A DNA stretch of 64,000 nucleotides from Rhodothermales bacterium. Lineage in GTDB: Bacteria > Bacteroidota > Rhodothermia > Rhodothermales > JAHQVL01. Shown piece by piece: positions 59,592-64,000 of the stretch. The first letter of the stretch is position 1; each line of letters starts with the position of its first letter. The translations under genes were made by a program, and so were the position numbers. Where the stretch lies: NCBI GenBank assembly GCA_041391505.1, contig JAWKNW010000021.1, positions 49,032-113,031 on the forward strand. Reading direction: 5' to 3'. Under the pieces are notes generated by a model. That model had not been told where the DNA came from. It made no database searches and saw only the letters and a program-made list of their open reading frames with translations.

Positions 59592-62396
59592 TCACGTAGC
59601 GTGTGAGGCCAGGGATGGTGCGTGGTTGAAACGGCAGGTGACAATCGAGCCGCCGGCCGGGTTGGGCATGATCTGGAATTCGCCGGCGATCATCTTGGCG
59701 CGGTAATCCATGATGCGCAGCCCGAGACCGCCCCGGTGCCTGTCCGCGGTGAATCCGCAGCCGTTATCGGTAACCCGCAGGACAATCCGCTCGAATTCCT
59801 GGTTCAACCGAATCTGGATGGCTGATGGATCGGCATGCTTGACCGCGTTGTTGACGGCTTCCTGGGCGATTCGGTACACCTGGGTGGCCACCTCGTCGTG
59901 CAGGGCCGGCAGCTGGGTATCGACGATCAGCGAGCACGGGATGCCGTAGATATGCTCGGTCTGCAGGGCGAGGCGCTGGAGGCCGTCCTGGATGCCGCGC
60001 ATGTCCACCGTGACGGGGTCGAGCCCTTCGGCCAGCTGCCGGGTGAGGCCGATAGCGCGTTCGACGAGCATGCTGATCTCCCGGATCGAGGCATCGGTGA
60101 TCGGCTGGTGGTCGCGCACCTCCTGCTGCAGGCCGGCGACCTTGAAGCCGATGCCGGTCAGCAACTGACCGAGGCCGTCGTGCAGGTCCTGACCGATGCG
60201 CCGCTGTTCGCGCGTGCTGATCTCGAGCACTTCCTTCTGCAGCTGCTTGCGTTCCGTGACGTCGCGGCAGATCACCATGACCGACCTGACCTCGTGGTGC
60301 GGGTCGAATTCCGGCACGAGCAGGCACCCGAAGCTGCAGGTGCCGCCCGTCAGGTGCTGGTCGTATTCCATCTCCACCGGCCGCGCCGTGGTAAATACCT
60401 CATTGATGTGTTTGCGCCACTGGTTGGCCAGTTCCGCCGAAAAACCCAGCCTGTCGAGCCGCTGGTCCTTGTAGTCGTGATGGGACAGGCCGGCGATTTC
60501 CAGCGCCGCCCGGTTGGCCGACAGGATCCGGTGGTCGGCATCGAAACGGATGATTTGATAGGGCACGTGGTCCGAGATGTTCTCCAACTCCATCGTGCGG
60601 GCGCGCAGCGCCTCTTCGGTGTGTTTTCGCTTGGTGATGTTGCGGGAGATGCCGATGACGCGGGCGAGCGAGTCGTCCTCCGCGTAATAACACTGGCCGG
60701 ACGTATGCATCCATCGCTCCGCGCCGTAGCGGTTCATGATGCGGTGCTCGTGTTCGAAGGCGCCGCCGTTCGGATGGGAGTGGCGCACGGCGCCCAGCAG
60801 CGCCTCCCGATCGCCGGGAGGGATGGGTTGCAGCACGTCTTCGAGCGACATGCCCACGTACGATATCGTCCTGGGGTTGTCGGCGTCGGTCGTGGTGTAG
60901 GTGATCATGCCGTGGTCGACGTCCCAGTCCCACACCGAGAGGCGGCCGGCCTGGATGGCGAGCCGGAGACGCTCCTCGCTCAGCCGGAGCGCGGCTTCGG
61001 CCTGCTTGCGCGCGGAGATGTCGGTGGCGACGGCGATCAGGCCCGTCAGCGTTCCATCCGCATCCGTCAGCGGCGAGATCGTAAAAAAGACCGGCACGCT
61101 GGAGCCGTCGATGCGGTTGCCCTCTCCCTCGCCGGTCCAGGTGTCGCCGGCGCGCAACGTTTCGAGCACGCCGGGCAGGTTCTGGATCTGTTTTTCGATC
61201 GGCACGAACGGCGCGACATCGAAGGGGAAGCGGTCGATCCCGACGATGGCGAACATGTGCCGCGCCGCCTCATTGGCGTACGTGATGCGCCCCTCGAGGT
61301 CCTTGGCGACGACCGCCTCGCCGATGCGATTGAGCAGCTCGGAGCGGAAACGCAGGTTCCTTTCCGCCTCGTGCTGCTCGTGGATGTCCTGCCGGGTGCC
61401 GTGGATCGCCACGACCTGCCCCTCGCCGTCCCGCAAGGCCCAGCCCCGGTCGTGCACCCATCGTATCGATTGGTCGGGGCGCAGGATTCGGTAGGCGATG
61501 TCGAGGTTCTCTCCCGTCTTTTCGATGCGTTTGATCTGGGTCGAGAGCCGGTCCTGATCGTCGGGGTGCACGAATCGGCGGAGATAGCCCGTCGGCGCCT
61601 TCAGCCCGGGGTCGACGGGGATGCCGGCGATCCGGAAATTTTCCTCTGACCAGAGCGACCGCTCCGGATGGAGCAGGTCGATTTCATAGCTGCCGATCGA
61701 CGCGATCTGCTGCGCCAGGCGGAGGTTGCTCTCACTTTTGCGCAGCCGCTCCTGCTCGATCCGGCGCTGGGTGATGTCGACGACGATGCCGAGGCCGGCC
61801 GGCCGGCCGTTGAACGTCACGGTGCCCGTGTTGAGGTGACACCAGCGGAGTTCACCGGATTTGGTGATCATCGGCAGCTGGACCTCCCCGGGCACGTTCT
61901 GGCCCGCCAGCCTGGCCGTTCCGTAGGTCTTGACGTACTCGCGGGCTTCCGGGGCGACGATGTCCCAGTAGTTCATGGCCACCAGCTCGTCGCGCGTGTA
62001 GCCCGTCATGTTGACGGCGAGATCGTTGCCGATGCGGAAATGGTCGTCCTGATACAGAAAAAAACCGACCGGAGCCGTTTCGGAGAACTCCTGGAACATG
62101 GCCACGGTCTCATCCAGCGATTCGACGCGCTTCTTGTAGCGCACCAGCCCGAGATGCAGGCCCGCACCTCCCACGATCAGGCAGACGCCGTAGAAGACCA
62201 GCGAAAATTCGACGGTTTGCCACCACGCCGGCCGGCCATCGTGCACCAGGGACGCGATGGCGTAGACCGTGGACATAAAAATGGCGATCGGGAAGAGCAG
62301 CAGCCACCGATGCCGGTAGGTCCACTGCAGCCACATCGACCAGGCGAGTGTGCCCAGATGCAGCCCGATTCCCAGAAGTGCGAAAAGCCAGGTCAT
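59592..62396 (-). CDS. NarX-type sensor histidine kinase with five PAS domains
   Basis: The start before MTWLFALLGIGLHLG gives 934 residues. Three or so membrane spans (1-90) are followed by five PAS units, each ending in a D-I/V-T-x-R/K-type linker: DITQRRIEQERL, DIHEQHEAERN, DISARKQAEAAL, NITKRKHTEEAL and DVTERKQLQKEV. The HisKA_3 site is ISTREQRRIGQDLHDGLGQLL, with the phospho-His in DLHDGLG. The HATPase has NNAVKHADPSA and DNGCGFTADRHRGGLGLRIM. The stacked PAS units suggest integration of several small-molecule, redox or light cues. The regulator gene follows. Confidence 0.96.
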   Translation of the reverse strand: MTWLFALLGIGLHLGTLAWSMWLQWTYRHRWLLLFPIAIFMSTVYAIASLVHDGRPAWWQTVEFSLVFYGVCLIVGGAGLHLGLVRYKKRVESLDETVAMFQEFSETAPVGFFLYQDDHFRIGNDLAVNMTGYTRDELVAMNYWDIVAPEAREYVKTYGTARLAGQNVPGEVQLPMITKSGELRWCHLNTGTVTFNGRPAGLGIVVDITQRRIEQERLRKSESNLRLAQQIASIGSYEIDLLHPERSLWSEENFRIAGIPVDPGLKAPTGYLRRFVHPDDQDRLSTQIKRIEKTGENLDIAYRILRPDQSIRWVHDRGWALRDGEGQVVAIHGTRQDIHEQHEAERNLRFRSELLNRIGEAVVAKDLEGRITYANEAARHMFAIVGIDRFPFDVAPFVPIEKQIQNLPGVLETLRAGDTWTGEGEGNRIDGSSVPVFFTISPLTDADGTLTGLIAVATDISARKQAEAALRLSEERLRLAIQAGRLSVWDWDVDHGMITYTTTDADNPRTISYVGMSLEDVLQPIPPGDREALLGAVRHSHPNGGAFEHEHRIMNRYGAERWMHTSGQCYYAEDDSLARVIGISRNITKRKHTEEALRARTMELENISDHVPYQIIRFDADHRILSANRAALEIAGLSHHDYKDQRLDRLGFSAELANQWRKHINEVFTTARPVEMEYDQHLTGGTCSFGCLLVPEFDPHHEVRSVMVICRDVTERKQLQKEVLEISTREQRRIGQDLHDGLGQLLTGIGFKVAGLQQEVRDHQPITDASIREISMLVERAIGLTRQLAEGLDPVTVDMRGIQDGLQRLALQTEHIYGIPCSLIVDTQLPALHDEVATQVYRIAQEAVNNAVKHADPSAIQIRLNQEFERIVLRVTDNGCGFTADRHRGGLGLRIMDYRAKMIAGEFQIMPNPAGGSIVTCRFNHAPSLASHAT

Positions 62397-62658
62397 AGTG
62401 ACGCCGTCAGCGTGCGGGGCGAGGCATTCGATGGATGACGCGGGGCGGCGTGCAAACGCCTTCATGCGGTCGAAAGAACGCGCTTGCCGCTCCAGGTTAC
62501 CGGTTCAAGATTCGGGATGCGTTGCGCGGCTCCGGGAGCAGCGCGCCGTACAGCGTCGCCGGGATCCTGTGGGATGTACGCGAGCGTACGTTGGGGGCGG
62601 GTCGTGGAACCAAAGATACGACATCCCATTCACGTGTCCCTTCTTCACCTGAAATGTC

Positions 62659-63648
62659 ATGCGAATCGGTCTGGTTTACGATACGTTCGACGCGTTCCCC
62701 TGGGAAGCCGGCGACCCCCTCGATGCGGACGCCGAATACGAGCCCGAGGCGACCGTGGCCGCGCTCGAGGCCGCCGTGCGGCGGCTCGGCGCCGAACCGG
62801 TCCGGATCGGCACGGCGCACGATCTGCTGGCGTCGCTCGGGCAGCTGCGCCTCGACGCGGCCATCTCGATCGCCGAAGGCGCCCGCAGCCGGAACCGGGA
62901 GGCCTACGCCCCGATCCTGTTCGAAATGGCCGGCATCCCTTTCCTCGGGTCGGACGCCCTCACCCTGTCGGTGAGCCTCGACAAGGCCTGGACGAAGGAT
63001 CTGGTCGCGGCGGCCGGCGTGCCCACGCCCGCGTACCGGTGCTACCGCGATGCCGGCGCCATCGACCCGGCCGATCTGCCCGGGCCGTTTCCCCTCTTCG
63101 TGAAGCCCCGTTACGAAGGCTCGTCCAAGGGCATCACGCATGCGGCGAAGGCGGAGACGGTCGACGCCCTCCGCCACGCGGTTTCGACCGTCACGGCGGC
63201 CTACCGCCAGGATGCCCTCGTCGAACCCTTTGTGTCGGGCGGCGGCGAATTCACCGTGGCGATCGTGGGGAATGCGCCGGCGGAGCCCCTGCCGGTCCTG
63301 CAGCGCGCCGTCGAACGCACGACCCGGATCGGCTTGCACGCCCTCGATCGCCGGGGCTACGCGCACGACGATCTGGCGTACGACCTGGAAGGCCGCCTCG
63401 ACGACCGGCTCGAACGGCGCCTCCAGGATCTGGCCGTGCGCGCCTACGACCGGCTCGGCTGCCTCGATTTCGCCCGCGTCGATTTTCGCGTCGACCACGC
63501 CGGCGACCCCTGGTTTCTCGAAATCAATCCGCTCCCCACCTTCGATCCCGAAGGCACCTTCGCCATCGTCGCCGAACTGATGGGCCAGTCCTACGAGGAC
63601 TTCCTGTCCGAGGTGCTCGGCCGGGCGTTGAGGCGGGTGGTGGGGTAA
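62659..63648 (+). CDS. D-alanine-D-alanine ligase-like ATP-grasp enzyme
   Basis: The 329-residue protein has the ATP-grasp fold: FPLFVKPRYEGSSKGITHAA (ATP-binding lysine and glycine-rich loop), ALVEPFVSGGGEFTVAIVG, and FARVDFRVDHAGDPWFLEINPLPT with the magnesium-binding Asp, Glu and Asn. This matches the Ddl type, but the N-terminal substrate region (GLVYDTFDAFPWEAGD, AISIAEGARSRNREAY) differs from true Ddl, where EGxxGE-like segments occur. A peptide or amino-acid ligase with other substrates is likely. It is divergent from the kinase gene and has no wall-synthesis neighbours. Confidence 0.85.
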   Translation: MRIGLVYDTFDAFPWEAGDPLDADAEYEPEATVAALEAAVRRLGAEPVRIGTAHDLLASLGQLRLDAAISIAEGARSRNREAYAPILFEMAGIPFLGSDALTLSVSLDKAWTKDLVAAAGVPTPAYRCYRDAGAIDPADLPGPFPLFVKPRYEGSSKGITHAAKAETVDALRHAVSTVTAAYRQDALVEPFVSGGGEFTVAIVGNAPAEPLPVLQRAVERTTRIGLHALDRRGYAHDDLAYDLEGRLDDRLERRLQDLAVRAYDRLGCLDFARVDFRVDHAGDPWFLEINPLPTFDPEGTFAIVAELMGQSYEDFLSEVLGRALRRVVG

Positions 63649-63655
63649 GGGGATG

Positions 63656-63703
63656 TCATGAGGCTTGCTTCGCATGCGGTCATGAGGCTTGCTTCGCTCG
63701 CGG
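63656..63703 (+). repeat. 24-bp tandem duplication
   Basis: Two adjacent copies of TCATGAGGCTTGCTTCGC plus six bases differ at two positions. They follow the ATP-grasp stop by eight bases. The word differs from the GGTTCAAGG and GATGC families. Confidence 0.85.
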
Positions 63704-63737
63704 TCAGTACAGCGGTGGGGGCGATGGCTTGGATTGC

Positions 63738-64000
63738 TCAGGGGCTGTGGGTGGAGCCAATTGACTGGATATACCTATTGAGGATGAAGATCAGGCGCGT
63801 GTGCGCTCGTTGAAGCTTGAGGAAGGTCGCGTCGTCAATGAGCTGACGAGAATGAGCTTTGACTAACCAGGTTTGAGATTCAAAGAGAGAGCCTCGGGCG
63901 TAGAAACAGAACTGTTTATTCTCCTTAAAGTGGAAACGACCAAATCCTTCACTGAGGTTTGCCGCCACGGAATCAATTGCTCTGACCCATTGGTTGCCAA
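63738..64000 (-). CDS. Four-helix-bundle protein (23S rRNA intervening-sequence type), partial
   Basis: The frame stays open to the right edge, so the N-terminus is missing. The visible 87 residues read QWVRAIDSVAANLSEGFGRF, then KENKQFCFYARGSLFESQTWLV, a run of helix with LKLQRAHTRLIFILNRYIQS, and stop. This is the S23/four-helix-bundle family, whose hallmark is A-x-S-V-A-x-N-x-x-E-G and G-S-x-x-E. Such proteins are often encoded inside 23S rRNA intervening sequences or as scattered single genes of unclear function. Codon use is more AT-rich than the preceding ligase gene. Confidence 0.9.
   Translation of the reverse strand, partial: GNQWVRAIDSVAANLSEGFGRFHFKENKQFCFYARGSLFESQTWLVKAHSRQLIDDATFLKLQRAHTRLIFILNRYIQSIGSTHSP

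Overview
The window is a high-GC bacterial chromosome segment. It most likely comes from the Bacteroidota/Rhodothermota side of the tree, possibly Rhodothermales (inference). The evidence is a SusC/SusD pair, type IX secretion (T9SS) C-terminal sorting domains, a long Thermus-like isocitrate dehydrogenase and many lipoproteins, combined with GC-rich codon use. There are no rRNA genes, no CRISPR array, no phage and no recognisable transposase. One tRNA, tRNA-Ala(GGC), is present.

Layout. 1-3.0 kb: aspartate-pathway operon (homoserine dehydrogenase with a decayed aspartokinase domain, then dapB, then the start of dapA). 3.5-5.5 kb: tRNA-Ala with a terminator, then icd preceded by an intrinsic terminator and a foldable leader. 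5.6-15.8 kb: sugar-related block with a kelch protein, a lower-GC susC/susD pair next to a broken T9SS gene end, a dehydrogenase-cytochrome c lipoprotein and a sugar isomerase-like protein. 15.8-16.9 kb: an array of about 13 alternating hairpins. 16.9-24.3 kb: a CHAD gene broken by one stop codon, an SDR, a K+/H+ antiporter, an AT-rich membrane-protein gene between 30-bp repeats, a methyltransferase/M20 peptidase pair, dodecin and a TauE exporter. 24.4-29.9 kb: ctpA, tatC, an orotate phosphoribosyltransferase-like gene, glyA and a DUF4359-like gene. 30-33.7 kb: DUF4159, a DJ-1/PfpI lipoprotein, the copper delivery pair SCO1/PCu(A)C and a double-CDGSH protein. 33.7-45 kb: CBS protein, outer-membrane barrel, stand-alone CHAT protease, FG-GAP T9SS cargo, a phosphatase-PA14 fusion, PIG-L deacetylase, a phosphatase-like protein, a lipoprotein, a cupin and RidA. 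45.4-51.8 kb: hybrid histidine kinase and a sugar ABC importer with an SDR. 52.2-54.4 kb: a K+ channel, a ribosomal-oxygenase-like JmjC protein and a 56-residue zinc-ribbon membrane protein. 55-64 kb: argS, pheA, ftsX, a two-component pair, an ATP-grasp ligase and a partial four-helix-bundle protein.

How the genes work together. The left end handles aspartate-family amino acids and the TCA cycle. SusC/D with the periplasmic enzymes, and later the ABC importer, indicate a heterotroph taking up oligosaccharides and monosaccharides or polyols. SCO1 and PCu(A)C indicate copper-dependent aerobic respiration. T9SS cargo, TatC, CtpA and many lipoproteins indicate an active cell envelope. 

The most unusual material is between genes. 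Loci of short, variable word repeats, often in inverted orientation, abut stop codons and lie mostly in convergent gaps. There is also the alternating hairpin array, two AT-rich membrane-protein genes bracketed by repeats, and a possible attenuator ahead of icd. Start sites were chosen from signal peptides, family length and overlaps with neighbours. All family assignments were made by eye from motifs, without database searches.
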